Positions 54,149-63,655 of a stretch of 64,000 nucleotides of DNA are shown here, in pieces. Below the pieces are notes generated by a model. The model worked only from the letters and a program-made list of their open reading frames with translations. It had not been told where the DNA came from and ran no database searches. This DNA comes from Brooklawnia cerclae (lineage in GTDB: Bacteria; Actinomycetota; Actinomycetes; Propionibacteriales; Propionibacteriaceae). The translations under genes and the position numbers were made by a program. The first letter of the stretch is position 1. Each line of letters begins with the position of its first letter. The DNA is taken from the NCBI RefSeq assembly GCF_011758645.1, contig NZ_JAAMOZ010000001.1:2356001-2420000 (forward strand), written 5' to 3'.

Positions 54149-55924
54149 TCAGCCGACGCGCTCCGACAGTTCGAGCCAGCGCTCCTCCAGTGCCGTCGTC
54201 TCGGCCTCGGCCTCGCGCAGTTCGTCGCTCAGCCGTCCCAGGCCCTGATAGTCGCTCTGATCGTGGGCGGCCATGCGCTCGTGAATGTCCGCGACACGCT
54301 CCGACAGCCGTTCGAGCTTCCGCTCCGCGGCGGCGATCTCCTTGCGCATGGCGCGCTCCTCGGCGGCGGACGAGCGCGGCGAGGGAGCGGCTCGCGAACC
54401 GGCGGGGTTCGGCTCGTCCGAGTCCGAGGTCCGTAGCCGCAGGTACTCGTCCACCCCACCCGGCAGGTGCCGCAGCCGGCCGTCGATGATCGCGAACTGC
54501 TGGTCGGTGACCCGCTCCACGAAATAGCGGTCGTGCGAGACGACCAGCAGCGTGCCTGGCCACGTGTCCAGCAGGTCCTCCATGGCCGCGAGCATGTCGG
54601 TGTCCACGTCGTTGGTCGGTTCGTCGAGGATCAGCACGTTGGGCTCGGCGAGCAGCACCAGCAGCAACTGCAGCCGGCGGCGCTGGCCCCCGGAGAGCTC
54701 CTCCACCCTGGCCGACAGGTGTTCCCGGGCGAACCCCAGGCGTTCCAGCAGCTGTGCCGGGGTCAGTTCCTTGCCGTCCACCACGAAGTCCTGCCGGAAA
54801 CCCCCGAGCACCTCGCGGACGAGTTCGTCCCCGATGTCCCGCAATGCGGAGAACTGCTGGTCGAGCACGCCCACCTGCACGGTCTTGCCGCGCTTGACGC
54901 GTCCGGCCGTCGGCTGCACGGTGCCCGCGACCAGGCCCAGCAGAGTCGACTTGCCCGCACCGTTGGCGCCGAGGATGGCCGTGCGCTCCCCCGGGGCTAT
55001 CCGCCACTCCACGTCGCGCAGCACCTGGTGGTCACCGAACGAGACCCCGGCGCCGAGCAGGTCGACGACATCCTTGCCGAGGCGGGCGGTGGCGAGTCGG
55101 GAGAGTTCCAGGCGGTCGCGGGGCTCCGGCACGTCGGCGATCAACTGGTTGGCCGTCTCGATGCGGAACTTCGGCTTGGACGACCGCGCCGGTGCGCCGC
55201 GGCGCAGCCAGGCGAGTTCCTTGCGCATGAGGTTCTGCCGCTTGGCCTCGGTGGCGGCGGCCATCCGGTCGCGCTCGACCCGCTGCAGCACGTAGGCCGC
55301 GTACCCGCCCTCGAAGGGCTCCACGATCCGGTCGTGCACCTCCCACGTGGCGGTCGCGACCTCGTCGAGGAACCAGCGGTCGTGCGTGACGACGAGCAGC
55401 CCGCCCGTGTTCCTCGCCCACCGCGTCGTCAGGTGTGCCGCCAGCCAGGCGATGCCCTCGACGTCGAGATGGTTGGTCGGTTCGTCGAGCGCGATCACGT
55501 CCCACTCGCCGACCAGCAACGCTGCCAGGGCGACCCGCCGGCGCTGCCCACCGCTCAGGGTCCCGATGGTCGCCTCCCACCCGAGGTCGGGGACGAGCCC
55601 CGCGATGACATCGCGTACCTTCGGATCGCCGGCCCATTCGTGCTCGGGCCGGTCGCCGACGATCGCGTACCCCACCGTCGTCCCCGGATCCAGCCCGTCC
55701 GACTGCTCCAGGACGCCCATGCGGACGCCACCGCGGCGGGTCACCCGTCCCGAGTCGGGCTCCAACCGGCCTGAGAGCATGCCGAGCAGGCTCGACTTGC
55801 CGTCGCCGTTTCGTCCCACGATGCCGATGCGATCGCCGTCGTTCACCCCGAGCGTGACAGAGTCGAACACGATCCGCGTCGGGTACTCCAGGTGGAGGGC
55901 TTCAGCCCCAAGAAGATGAGCCAT
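54149..55924 (-). CDS. ABC-F family ATPase (Uup-like)
   Basis: A 591-residue protein with two ABC domains (about 1-240 and 300-500) and no membrane segments. Walker A motifs GRNGDGKSS and GANGAGKST, signatures LSGGQRRRVALA and LSGGQRRRLQLL, Walker B LDEPTNHLD and LDEPTNDVD; a C-terminal coiled coil (about 520-590) as in Uup. ABC-F proteins act on ribosomes or DNA rather than in transport. ATG 55924. Monocistronic. Confidence 0.9.
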   Translation of the reverse strand: MAHLLGAEALHLEYPTRIVFDSVTLGVNDGDRIGIVGRNGDGKSSLLGMLSGRLEPDSGRVTRRGGVRMGVLEQSDGLDPGTTVGYAIVGDRPEHEWAGDPKVRDVIAGLVPDLGWEATIGTLSGGQRRRVALAALLVGEWDVIALDEPTNHLDVEGIAWLAAHLTTRWARNTGGLLVVTHDRWFLDEVATATWEVHDRIVEPFEGGYAAYVLQRVERDRMAAATEAKRQNLMRKELAWLRRGAPARSSKPKFRIETANQLIADVPEPRDRLELSRLATARLGKDVVDLLGAGVSFGDHQVLRDVEWRIAPGERTAILGANGAGKSTLLGLVAGTVQPTAGRVKRGKTVQVGVLDQQFSALRDIGDELVREVLGGFRQDFVVDGKELTPAQLLERLGFAREHLSARVEELSGGQRRRLQLLLVLLAEPNVLILDEPTNDVDTDMLAAMEDLLDTWPGTLLVVSHDRYFVERVTDQQFAIIDGRLRHLPGGVDEYLRLRTSDSDEPNPAGSRAAPSPRSSAAEERAMRKEIAAAERKLERLSERVADIHERMAAHDQSDYQGLGRLSDELREAEAETTALEERWLELSERVG

Positions 55925-56129
55925 ATCCCTACAAGGGTAGAAGGTCTCCCGGCATCACCGCCCCGGCGCCCACGCCGCAGCCGGGTGCCACACGCCCCGT
56001 CGTCCAGCCGGGCTGCTCCCCGGCAGCGCTTATGGCGGCCATCAGGAACCGGTCTTGGTGGACGCCCGGCACCGCCCATAGCGTTGGGAGCATGCGACTT
56101 CGGAACACTTCACGACCCGGAAACAACGC

Positions 56130-56189
56130 ATGAGCGGTGACGAGGAACAGCCGGGTACCACACGCCCGACAGATCCGCTCAACCCGTGA
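56130..56189 (+). CDS. possible 19-codon leader ORF coupled to the AEC transporter
   Basis: ATG 56130 opens a frame whose TGA (56187-56189) overlaps the GTG of the transporter gene as GTGA. The transporter has no ribosome site of its own, so translation of the short frame may deliver ribosomes. The peptide is polar (MSGDEEQPGTT start) and no homologue is expected. Confidence 0.3.
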   Translation: MSGDEEQPGTTRPTDPLNP

Positions 56190-57109
56190 TCGGCGTCCTC
56201 ACCGGCTTTTCGATCATCGGCTCGGTCATCGCCCTCGGCTACGTCATCCAGCGAACGGGGCTGATCGGCGACAACGCTCTTCTCCCGCTCTCACGGCTGA
56301 TCTACTTCTTCGCGAGCCCCGCGCTGCTGTTCACGGTCATGGTCTCCGCGGATGTCGGCGTCCTCTTCTCGCGCGGCGTGCTCGTGACGGCGATGACGAT
56401 GGCCATCTGTGTGGCCGCGTTCGTGGCCGCGTCCCGGCTGCTGTTCCGCATGCCGGCTCCCGACACCGTGATCGGGATCCTCACCTCGGTGCAGGCGAAC
56501 GCGGGGAACATCGGCCTCCCGGTGTCGGTCTACGTGCTCGGCGACGCGCAGTACGTGGCGCCGGTGATGCTGCTCCAGAATCTCGTGCTGACGCCGGTCT
56601 GCCTGATCATCCTCGACCTGTCGACGCAGGCCACCATCGACCTGCGCACGGTCGTCCTGCAACCCGTCCGGAACCCCGCGATCATCGCCTCACTGTCCGG
56701 TCTGGTCATCGCCGTGTCCGGCGTCCACGTGCCCGATGTCCTGCTGCAACCCGTCGAACTGGTGGGGGACGCCTGCGTCCCGCTCTTCCTGCTGACCTTC
56801 GGCATGGCGCTGCACGGCCAGCGTTTCCTCGCTCCGGGATCCGGCCGCCGTCAGGTCGCGACGGTCACCGCCGTCAAGGTTCTGGTGATGCCGGTGGCCG
56901 CGTTCGTGCTCGGACGCTACGTGTTCGGCCTGCCCGACGCGGTCCTGTTCCCGGTCGTGGTCGTCGCGGCGCTGCCGACCGCGCAGAACGTCTACAACTT
57001 CGCGGTCAGGTTCGGGAAGGGCGAATCCATGACCATCAGCGCCGTGATGCTGACGACCCTGTTGTCCGTGCCCATCCTTGTGCTCATCGCCGGGGTGCTT
57101 CACCCCTAG
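56186..57109 (+). CDS. AEC-family transporter (auxin efflux carrier fold)
   Basis: A 307-residue protein with ten membrane segments in two repeats. Typical AEC sequences: GYVIQRTGLI at the start, ANAGNIGLPVSVYVLG in helix 4 and ALPTAQNVYNFA in the second half. Bacterial members move malate, malonate or other small acids. GTG 56186. It is convergent with the LysR gene (27-nt gap), close to the lactam/peptide uptake operon, but probably not co-regulated by transcription. Confidence 0.83.
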   Translation: MIGVLTGFSIIGSVIALGYVIQRTGLIGDNALLPLSRLIYFFASPALLFTVMVSADVGVLFSRGVLVTAMTMAICVAAFVAASRLLFRMPAPDTVIGILTSVQANAGNIGLPVSVYVLGDAQYVAPVMLLQNLVLTPVCLIILDLSTQATIDLRTVVLQPVRNPAIIASLSGLVIAVSGVHVPDVLLQPVELVGDACVPLFLLTFGMALHGQRFLAPGSGRRQVATVTAVKVLVMPVAAFVLGRYVFGLPDAVLFPVVVVAALPTAQNVYNFAVRFGKGESMTISAVMLTTLLSVPILVLIAGVLHP

Positions 57110-57136
57110 TACCGTGCGTGAGCCCGCCGAAGGTGC

Positions 57137-58090
57137 CTATGCGGTCGGCCTCAGGCGCGAGGTAACTTCGTCCCCGGTCATATCGCGAGCCCTGGCCTCC
57201 GCGATCTCCGCGCGGATCAGCTCGATGACCGCGGCCGCGCCGTCGGACATCGGTTGCCGTACGGACGTGCACAGCGCGAAGGTGGCGCTCATCGCCGGTT
57301 CGACGATGGGGAGGATCTGGAACTCGTCGGCGGAGAAGAGCTCCTCCGCGACCGACTTCGGCAGACACGTTGCTCCCAGGCCGGCCTTGACCACCTGGTG
57401 GAGCCCGGTGGGCGGATTGATCTCCGCGCGAACCGCGAGTTCCAGGCCTGCCGCCTGGAAGCCTCGGTCGATGATCTGCCGGAGGACGTGCTGCGGCTGC
57501 GGGAGGAACAGTTCGAGCGCGCTCACCTCGTCGAGGGTGATCTCGGTGGCCCCCGGCTCGACGACGCGCAGGTCGGGACTCGCCACGAGGTAGATGTCCT
57601 CGGTACGGATCGGCTCGAACCGGAGCCCTCGGATCGGGCCCGGGTCGTAGATGATCGCCGCGTCGAGCAGCCCCATCTTGATCGCCTGGCTGAAGATCAC
57701 CGAGAGGTTGTCGGCGTAGTGCAGCACCAGGTTCGGGTAGCGCTCCTGCACCTTGCGGAGCACCACCACACCGAACTCGTTGGCACAGCTGAAGCTCCCG
57801 AGACCGACGGACACGTAGCCGGAGACCCCGCCCGAGCCTTTCCTGATCTCGATGCCGGCCGCCCGTTCGAGACGAAGGATTCCCTGGGCATATCGGTACA
57901 GGGACAGCCCCTCAGGAGTCGGCGAGACACCGCGCCGCGTCCTCACGAGCAGTCTCTGGCCGAATTCGCTCTCCAGAGACGCGATGTGCTGGCTCAGCGC
58001 CGGCTGCGCCAGATGCAGGAAATCGGCCGCCCGGCTGATGCTCCCCGCGTCGACGATCTGGACGAAATAGTGGAGTTTTCGAGTTTCCAT
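57137..58090 (-). CDS. LysR-family transcriptional regulator
   Basis: A 317-residue LysR protein. It begins METRKLHYFVQIVDAGSISRAA, the form used by Nac- and Cbl-like regulators of nitrogen and sulfur use, with the helix-turn-helix at 1-60 and an effector domain from about 90. ATG 58090 has GGGGTG upstream. It is divergent from the ABC importer/PxpA operon and probably controls it; repeated TGTTTCA motifs lie in the shared promoter region. Confidence 0.88.
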   Translation of the reverse strand: METRKLHYFVQIVDAGSISRAADFLHLAQPALSQHIASLESEFGQRLLVRTRRGVSPTPEGLSLYRYAQGILRLERAAGIEIRKGSGGVSGYVSVGLGSFSCANEFGVVVLRKVQERYPNLVLHYADNLSVIFSQAIKMGLLDAAIIYDPGPIRGLRFEPIRTEDIYLVASPDLRVVEPGATEITLDEVSALELFLPQPQHVLRQIIDRGFQAAGLELAVRAEINPPTGLHQVVKAGLGATCLPKSVAEELFSADEFQILPIVEPAMSATFALCTSVRQPMSDGAAAVIELIRAEIAEARARDMTGDEVTSRLRPTA

Positions 58091-58142
58091 CTGGTCACCC
58101 CTGCCTGGCCCGGGCGTAATCCCGCACACGATACGGCACAAG

Positions 58143-58256
58143 TGTTTCATCGATGTTTCAGTCGTGTGTCGCATCGATTCCATGACTTATTCAGCCATAA
58201 GGCAACGAGATGACAGACACAAAAATACCGTATCCAGAATATACGTGGATGAAACA
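58143..58256. promoter_or_regulatory. TGTTTCA repeats between the LysR gene and importer operon
   Basis: TGTTTCA occurs at 58143-58149 and 58154-58160 (11 bp apart, same face) and inverted, TGAAACA, at 58250-58256, about 64 nt before the first transporter gene. They are candidate LysR binding sites. The region between is AT-rich. Confidence 0.45.
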
Positions 58257-58319
58257 TTCCGTCGGTAGCGTCGCCAGCGTCCGTAGAAGCGACACTTCCT
58301 TCGAAAACGCAGGGATGCC

Positions 58320-59213
58320 ATGGCAATTGCCCAATTGAATGCACCGAATGTCGATGAGGCCATCGCCGTCGACGGTTTATCGGTGTCTTATATCGCAGAC
58401 GGCGAGCCCATTCCCGCGGTGCACGGGATCAGCTTTTCTCTCGCGCCATCGGAGAGGCTCGCAATCGTCGGGGAATCCGGTTCGGGAAAGTCCACACTCG
58501 CCACCGCCGTGGCCGGTCTCATTCCCTGGTACGTCGCAGAAATCACCTGCGAATCGGCGCGGATCGGCGGTGTGCCGGTGGAGATGCGTGCCGGCAGGGA
58601 CGTCATCCCGAGGCGCCGAAAGGGCGTCTCGATGATCTTCCAGGACGCCATGACCTCGCTGGACCCCGTGGCCTCGATCGCCCACCAGTTCCGCACCGTG
58701 CTGCCCGCGGGGCATGGGACGACCCGGGCGCAGGTACGCCGGACCACGCTCGAATGGCTGGCGAAGGTCGGCATCCACGAACCCGACCGGGTGGTGAAAC
58801 TGCATCCCCACGAGCTCTCCGGCGGCATGCGCCAGCGGGTCATGATCGCGCTCGCCCTGTGCAGCGCACCCAAGGCGCTCATCGCGGACGAACCGACCTC
58901 GGCCCTGGACGCGTCACTGAGCCGGCGGATCATGGACCTCATCCTGGAGCTCACCGAGGAGCTCGGCACGGCATTGATCATCATCACCCACGACGTCGAC
59001 CTCGCCCGCACCTACACCGACCGCACCCTCGTGCTCAGCCACGGCGAGATGCAGGACCTGTGCGCGACCAGCGAGCTGTCCTCCCCCGAGCGCTCGGCGT
59101 ACACGCGAGCCCTGATGCGCTGCGTCCCCCGGATCACCGACTACGACCTCGACACGCTCCCCACTCTCATGACGTCGAATCCGAGCCACTCGATCGCGGA
59201 GGTCATCTCGTGA
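58320..59213 (+). CDS. peptide-type ABC transporter ATP-binding protein (DppD-like)
   Basis: A 297-residue ATPase of the oligopeptide/nickel importer class: Walker A GESGSGKST, signature LSGGMRQRVMIALA, Walker B LIADEPTSALD, switch ITHDVDLA, and a C-terminal YTRALM segment. It is the first gene of the operon and overlaps the second ATPase gene (GTGA). ATG 58320. Confidence 0.88.
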   Translation: MAIAQLNAPNVDEAIAVDGLSVSYIADGEPIPAVHGISFSLAPSERLAIVGESGSGKSTLATAVAGLIPWYVAEITCESARIGGVPVEMRAGRDVIPRRRKGVSMIFQDAMTSLDPVASIAHQFRTVLPAGHGTTRAQVRRTTLEWLAKVGIHEPDRVVKLHPHELSGGMRQRVMIALALCSAPKALIADEPTSALDASLSRRIMDLILELTEELGTALIIITHDVDLARTYTDRTLVLSHGEMQDLCATSELSSPERSAYTRALMRCVPRITDYDLDTLPTLMTSNPSHSIAEVIS

Positions 59214-60019
59214 ACCCGTCGGACTTCGAACTCGTCCTCTCCGGGGTCCGCAAGGACTTCGGCCATCGGAACAGGCGGTTCACGGCGGTCCAGCCCCTGG
59301 ACCTCAGGGTCGACCAGGATTCCAGGATCGGAGTGATCGGCGAGTCGGGATCCGGGAAGTCGACACTCGCCCGGATGATCGTCGGCCTCGAGCGACCGAC
59401 CGACGGCGTGATCACCTTCGACGGGCGACCGGTTCCCGAGTGGCTGGCCATGCGGTCGTCCCGGCTCGAATACCGCCGTTACGTGCAATACGTCGCACAG
59501 GACACCTCGTCGTCCTTCGACCCGCGGAAGACCCTGTACGACGCGGTGTCCGCTCCGCTCCGGTTCCTGTGGGGCATCACCGACCCCGCCCAGCTGAGGA
59601 CGCGCCTCCACGCGATCGCCGAGGAGCTCTCCCTCGACCCCCGGTTGTACGACCGCCACCCGCACCAGGTGTCCGGTGGGCAGCGGCAGCGCTTCGCGCT
59701 CGCGCGCTCGCTGGTCGTCGAGCCGCGCCTGCTCATCTGCGACGAGGTCGTGTCGGCGCTCGACGTCTCGGTGCAGGGCACGGTGCTCAACCTCATCAAG
59801 AGCCACATCACCCGGCACGGCATGGGACTGCTCTTCGTCGCGCACGGCCTGCCGGCGGTGGCGTTCATCAGCTCCGAGCTGCTCGTGATGAAGGAGGGCG
59901 CCGTCGTCGAGACCGGCCCGGTGGGACGGATCGTGAGTGCCCCCGAACATCCCTACACGCGTGAGCTGCTCTCGGCCCACGCCGGACCCGACAGCGCGAG
60001 GGTGGAGGTCGCACGATGA
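59210..60019 (+). CDS. peptide-type ABC transporter ATP-binding protein (DppF-like)
   Basis: A 269-residue ATPase: Walker A GESGSGKST, signature VSGGQRQRFALARS, Walker B LLICDEVVSALD, and the C-terminal EHPYTRELL block typical of DppF/OppF. The switch histidine is in FVAHGL. GTG 59210 overlaps the first ATPase; its stop overlaps the permease start. Two different ATPases form the usual heterodimer. Confidence 0.88.
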   Translation: MNPSDFELVLSGVRKDFGHRNRRFTAVQPLDLRVDQDSRIGVIGESGSGKSTLARMIVGLERPTDGVITFDGRPVPEWLAMRSSRLEYRRYVQYVAQDTSSSFDPRKTLYDAVSAPLRFLWGITDPAQLRTRLHAIAEELSLDPRLYDRHPHQVSGGQRQRFALARSLVVEPRLLICDEVVSALDVSVQGTVLNLIKSHITRHGMGLLFVAHGLPAVAFISSELLVMKEGAVVETGPVGRIVSAPEHPYTRELLSAHAGPDSARVEVAR

Positions 60020-61059
60020 GCTGGTACGAGCGGAACCGATGGTGGGTTCTTCGGCTGATCAGGCTTCCCATCGACATCTTCGTGTTCGCGACCCTCGCCT
60101 TCTTCCTGATCCGGCTGCTCCCGGGAGACCCGGTGGCGGTCGCGCTCGCGACGCGCAGCGACCCCGTGACCCCGGAACTCGAACAGACCCTGCGCGTCGA
60201 GATGGGGCTGGACGGGACGCTGTGGGATCAGCTGCTGCGCTTCTGGGCAGGCCTCCTGCACGGCGACCTCGGGACGTCGCTGGAGACCGGGATCCCCGTC
60301 ACCCAGGAAGTGCTCAGCCGGCTGCCCGCCACCGTCGAGATCATCCTGCTCGGCCTGGGCGGCGCGTTCACCGCGACCATGATCCTCGGGTTCTGCTACA
60401 TCAGGTTCGCCAACGACAAGCTGCGACGCGGCATCCGGCTCATCTCCAGCTTCGCGACGAGCGTGCCCGTGTTCGTCGTCGCGATCTTCGGCATCATCAT
60501 CTTCTACGTCGTCCTGCACTGGCTGCCGGCGCCGCTCGGCCGCGTGGCCTCGGGCACGCTGCCCGTCGTCACCGGGTTCCCACTCCTGGACGAGGCGCTG
60601 AGCGGACGCTGGGACCTGCTCGGGCAGACACTGATCCGCTACATCCTGCCGGTGGGCGCCATGGTGCTCACCTACACACCGAACCTGCTCACCCAGTTCA
60701 TCGGCGGCCTCGACAGGGAGCTCACCCAGACCGCGACCCGCTTCCAGGTGGCGGCCGGGGCCCGGCGTCCGTGGATCTACTTCAGCGTCATGCGGCGCTC
60801 GGTCTCCAGCGTGGTGGTGATCTTCGGCCTGTTCTTCGGCGCACTGATCGGCGGCGCCGTGGTGATCGAGAGCCTGTTCGGCTTCGGCGGGCTCGGACAG
60901 CTCGGCGTCAGGGCCGTCGGATCGGTGGACTTCCCGGCGCTGCAGGGCTTCCTGATCCTGATCGTGGCTTTCTGCCTCGTGATGTTCCTCCTTGTCGATC
61001 TCGTGAACATGTGGCTCGATCCGCGACGCCGGCCCGGCGTGGCGAGCGAGGGGAAGTGA
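60016..61059 (+). CDS. peptide-type ABC transporter permease (DppB-like)
   Basis: A 347-residue membrane subunit with six segments. It has RLLPGDPV after helix 1, as in DppB/NikB, and the EAA-like coupling loop (TATRFQVAAGARR) followed by ESLFGFGGLGQL. ATG 60016 overlaps the upstream stop (ATGA). Confidence 0.88.
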   Translation: MSWYERNRWWVLRLIRLPIDIFVFATLAFFLIRLLPGDPVAVALATRSDPVTPELEQTLRVEMGLDGTLWDQLLRFWAGLLHGDLGTSLETGIPVTQEVLSRLPATVEIILLGLGGAFTATMILGFCYIRFANDKLRRGIRLISSFATSVPVFVVAIFGIIIFYVVLHWLPAPLGRVASGTLPVVTGFPLLDEALSGRWDLLGQTLIRYILPVGAMVLTYTPNLLTQFIGGLDRELTQTATRFQVAAGARRPWIYFSVMRRSVSSVVVIFGLFFGALIGGAVVIESLFGFGGLGQLGVRAVGSVDFPALQGFLILIVAFCLVMFLLVDLVNMWLDPRRRPGVASEGK

Positions 61060-61061
61060 CC

Positions 61062-62000
61062 ATGCTGCAAACGCAACAACCGGCGCTCGGCACGACCGTG
61101 GCGCGTACTCGTCCGGCCTTCCCGTGGGGACGAACCGTGGCCGCCTTCCTGCCCCTGGTGCTGATCATCGCCGTCGCGGTGCTCGCCCCGGTCATCACGC
61201 CCTACGATCCGGTGCGCACCGTGGGCGCGGCCAGAACCCCACCGTCGGCCGAGTTCTGGTTCGGCACCGACGCCGTCGGGATGGATGTGTTCTCCCGGGT
61301 GATCTACGGCGCACGGATAGCCGTGCGCTTCGGGATCACCGTCGCCCTGTGGGCGACCGGCCTCGGTATCCTTCTGGGCACGTTCATCGGGCTGTCGGAG
61401 AGCAGCCGGGGAATCCTGAGCACCGTCGGCCGGACCCTCAATCGCATCAGCGACTACATCATCGCCATTCCCGACATCATCCTCGCCGTGGTCGTCGTCG
61501 GCATCATGGGATCCTCCGATCTCGCGCTCACGGTGGCGATCATCCTCGCCCTGGTGCAGGCCCCGATCAAGCTCACCCGCATGGAAGTGCTCCGCGTCCG
61601 GAACGAGGCATACCTGGAGGCCGCAGAACTGGCCGGGGAAGGCAGGCTGCATTCGGCATTCGTCCACGTGATCCCGAATTCCCTGGGACCCGCGATGCGC
61701 AACATGCCGCTGATCTTCGGGAACTGCGTGATCATTCTCGCCAGTCTCGGATTCATCGGTGTCGGTGTGGACGCGCCGACACCCGAATGGGGATACATGA
61801 TCTCCAGCGGCTTGTCGTCGCTCATGCTCGGCCGCTGGTGGGAATCAGTCTTCCCCGCCGTCGCGGTATTTCTCTCCGTGCTCGGAATCGCATATTCGTC
61901 CCGAGCGATCCCCAAGATGTGGCCGCGCATAGCGGCGCATGTGAAAAATCGGCCCTCGAAGAAAAGGAACGACCAATGTCCAGTCGAAGAAGAGCTCTGA
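61062..62000 (+). CDS. peptide-type ABC transporter permease (DppC-like)
   Basis: A 312-residue membrane subunit. It has the DppC start (LAPVITPYDP, FWFGTDAVGMDVFSRVIYGAR), the coupling loop EAAELAGEGRLHSAFVHVIPN and LGFIGVGVDAPTPEWG. ATG 61062 is 2 nt after the previous stop. The 3' end overlaps the binding-protein gene by 25 nt. Confidence 0.88.
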   Translation: MLQTQQPALGTTVARTRPAFPWGRTVAAFLPLVLIIAVAVLAPVITPYDPVRTVGAARTPPSAEFWFGTDAVGMDVFSRVIYGARIAVRFGITVALWATGLGILLGTFIGLSESSRGILSTVGRTLNRISDYIIAIPDIILAVVVVGIMGSSDLALTVAIILALVQAPIKLTRMEVLRVRNEAYLEAAELAGEGRLHSAFVHVIPNSLGPAMRNMPLIFGNCVIILASLGFIGVGVDAPTPEWGYMISSGLSSLMLGRWWESVFPAVAVFLSVLGIAYSSRAIPKMWPRIAAHVKNRPSKKRNDQCPVEEEL

Positions 62001-63616
62001 AGCTGATCCCGGCTGTGGCCGCGATCGCGCTTCTGGTGAGCAGCTGCACCAATTCAGGCGACACCAACACCACCACCGATGCCAGTGACTCCATCACGGT
62101 CGCGATCGCGGCGATGCCGACGAGCTACGACCTCGAGGGCAACTGGGCCGCATCGAACGAGAACTACACCCTGTGGTCGCAGACCATGGTCGGACTCCTG
62201 CGGTACAAGTACGTCGAGACCGACGGCGTGCTCGTGCAGGACTTCAACCAGTACGAGGGCGTCCTCGCCGACGAGGACGAGCCGTACACGGTGAGCGACG
62301 ACGGGCAGGACTACACCTTCCACCTCCGCGAGGGCGTCGTCTCGCAGGCGGGCAACCCGTTCACCGCCCAGGACGTCTACTACTCGATCGACCGCAAGCT
62401 CTCGGTCGACGGCGGCCGGCTCAACCAGATCAAGGACTACTTCTACTCGATCGACCAGCTCGAGATCGTGGACGACTACACGATCACGTTCCACCTGGAC
62501 GACGTCGGCAACGACAACGTGTTCCTGCAGATGCTCACCGGTCAGATGGGCCGCATCTGGGACAGCACCGAGATGAAGGCGCACGCGACGACCGACGACC
62601 CCTGGTCGGAGGACTGGGCCGCCCAGAACACCGGGGCCGGCTACGGCCCCTACGACGTCGACTCCGTCACCGCCGACCAGCAGGTCGTCCTGACCGCGAA
62701 CGAGGACTACGTGCTCGGCGCTCCCGCGATCAAGACGGTCACACTGCAGGTGGTGTCGGATTCCGGGACGCGCGCGCAGATGCTGGCGTCGAGCGACGTC
62801 CAGATCGCGGAGGCCCTGACGCCGACCGACCAGGAATCGATCCAGGACGACGAGAACGTGCAGATGGCCGAGGTCGACAACCCCATCGAGTTCGTCGATC
62901 TCGCCCTGGTGCAGAACAAGGCTCCCTTCGACGACAAGCTCGTGCGTCAGGCGTTCATGTACGCGGTGCCCTACGACGAACTGATCGAGCAGATCTACCG
63001 CGGTCGCGCCACGACCAGCCCCGGATGGTTCACCCCGACCATGGGCGTTCCCGGTCTGTCCACCGATCCCGCCTACACCTACGACATCGACAAGGCCAAG
63101 GAGCTCCTCGCAGAGGCCGGCAAGTCGAGCGTGGACGTCACGCTGACCGTCTCGAACGCGATCCCTGACATCGTCGACGCGGCGATCATGATCGCGTCCT
63201 ACGCCAAGGACGCCGGCTTCAACGTCACGGTCGAACAGCTCGCACCGGCGGAGTTCGCCACCGGGCGTCTGGAGACGACGTTCGAGTCCATGTTGATGTC
63301 GAACCGCTCGCAGCAGCAGGCGCCGTCCTACGTCAGGAACTTCTTCCTCCCCGGTGACGTGAGCAACAGCGGCGCGTACGTGCCCACCGACGAGTGGCTC
63401 GCCCTGAACCAGGTCGCCATCGACGCGGGCACCGGCACGAGCGAGGAGGCGGCTCCGTACTGGGAGAAGGTTAACGAGTTCATCAACGACGACGCCAGCC
63501 AGCTGCCGATCCTGTACCGCCAGCCGAACCAGGCGTACGCCACGACGCTGGAGGGCATGTCGTACCGGTACGACAACACGGTCGACTACAGCGTCCTGAC
63601 GCCTGCCGGCTCCTAG
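61976..63616 (+). CDS. peptide-type ABC transporter substrate-binding lipoprotein
   Basis: A 546-residue extracytoplasmic SBP_bac_5 protein: signal peptide with lipobox VSSC (Cys24), then YTFHLREGVVSQAGNPFTAQDVYYSI, the family consensus region. It captures the substrate for the adjacent importer. Its placement before a PxpA gene suggests 5-oxoproline, a pyroglutamyl peptide or another lactam/amide. ATG 61976 has AAGGA upstream. Confidence 0.9.
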   Translation: MSSRRRALKLIPAVAAIALLVSSCTNSGDTNTTTDASDSITVAIAAMPTSYDLEGNWAASNENYTLWSQTMVGLLRYKYVETDGVLVQDFNQYEGVLADEDEPYTVSDDGQDYTFHLREGVVSQAGNPFTAQDVYYSIDRKLSVDGGRLNQIKDYFYSIDQLEIVDDYTITFHLDDVGNDNVFLQMLTGQMGRIWDSTEMKAHATTDDPWSEDWAAQNTGAGYGPYDVDSVTADQQVVLTANEDYVLGAPAIKTVTLQVVSDSGTRAQMLASSDVQIAEALTPTDQESIQDDENVQMAEVDNPIEFVDLALVQNKAPFDDKLVRQAFMYAVPYDELIEQIYRGRATTSPGWFTPTMGVPGLSTDPAYTYDIDKAKELLAEAGKSSVDVTLTVSNAIPDIVDAAIMIASYAKDAGFNVTVEQLAPAEFATGRLETTFESMLMSNRSQQQAPSYVRNFFLPGDVSNSGAYVPTDEWLALNQVAIDAGTGTSEEAAPYWEKVNEFINDDASQLPILYRQPNQAYATTLEGMSYRYDNTVDYSVLTPAGS

Positions 63617-63655
63617 TGATCCACCCACCCGTCACCCAGTAGAAAGGCACTCGGC

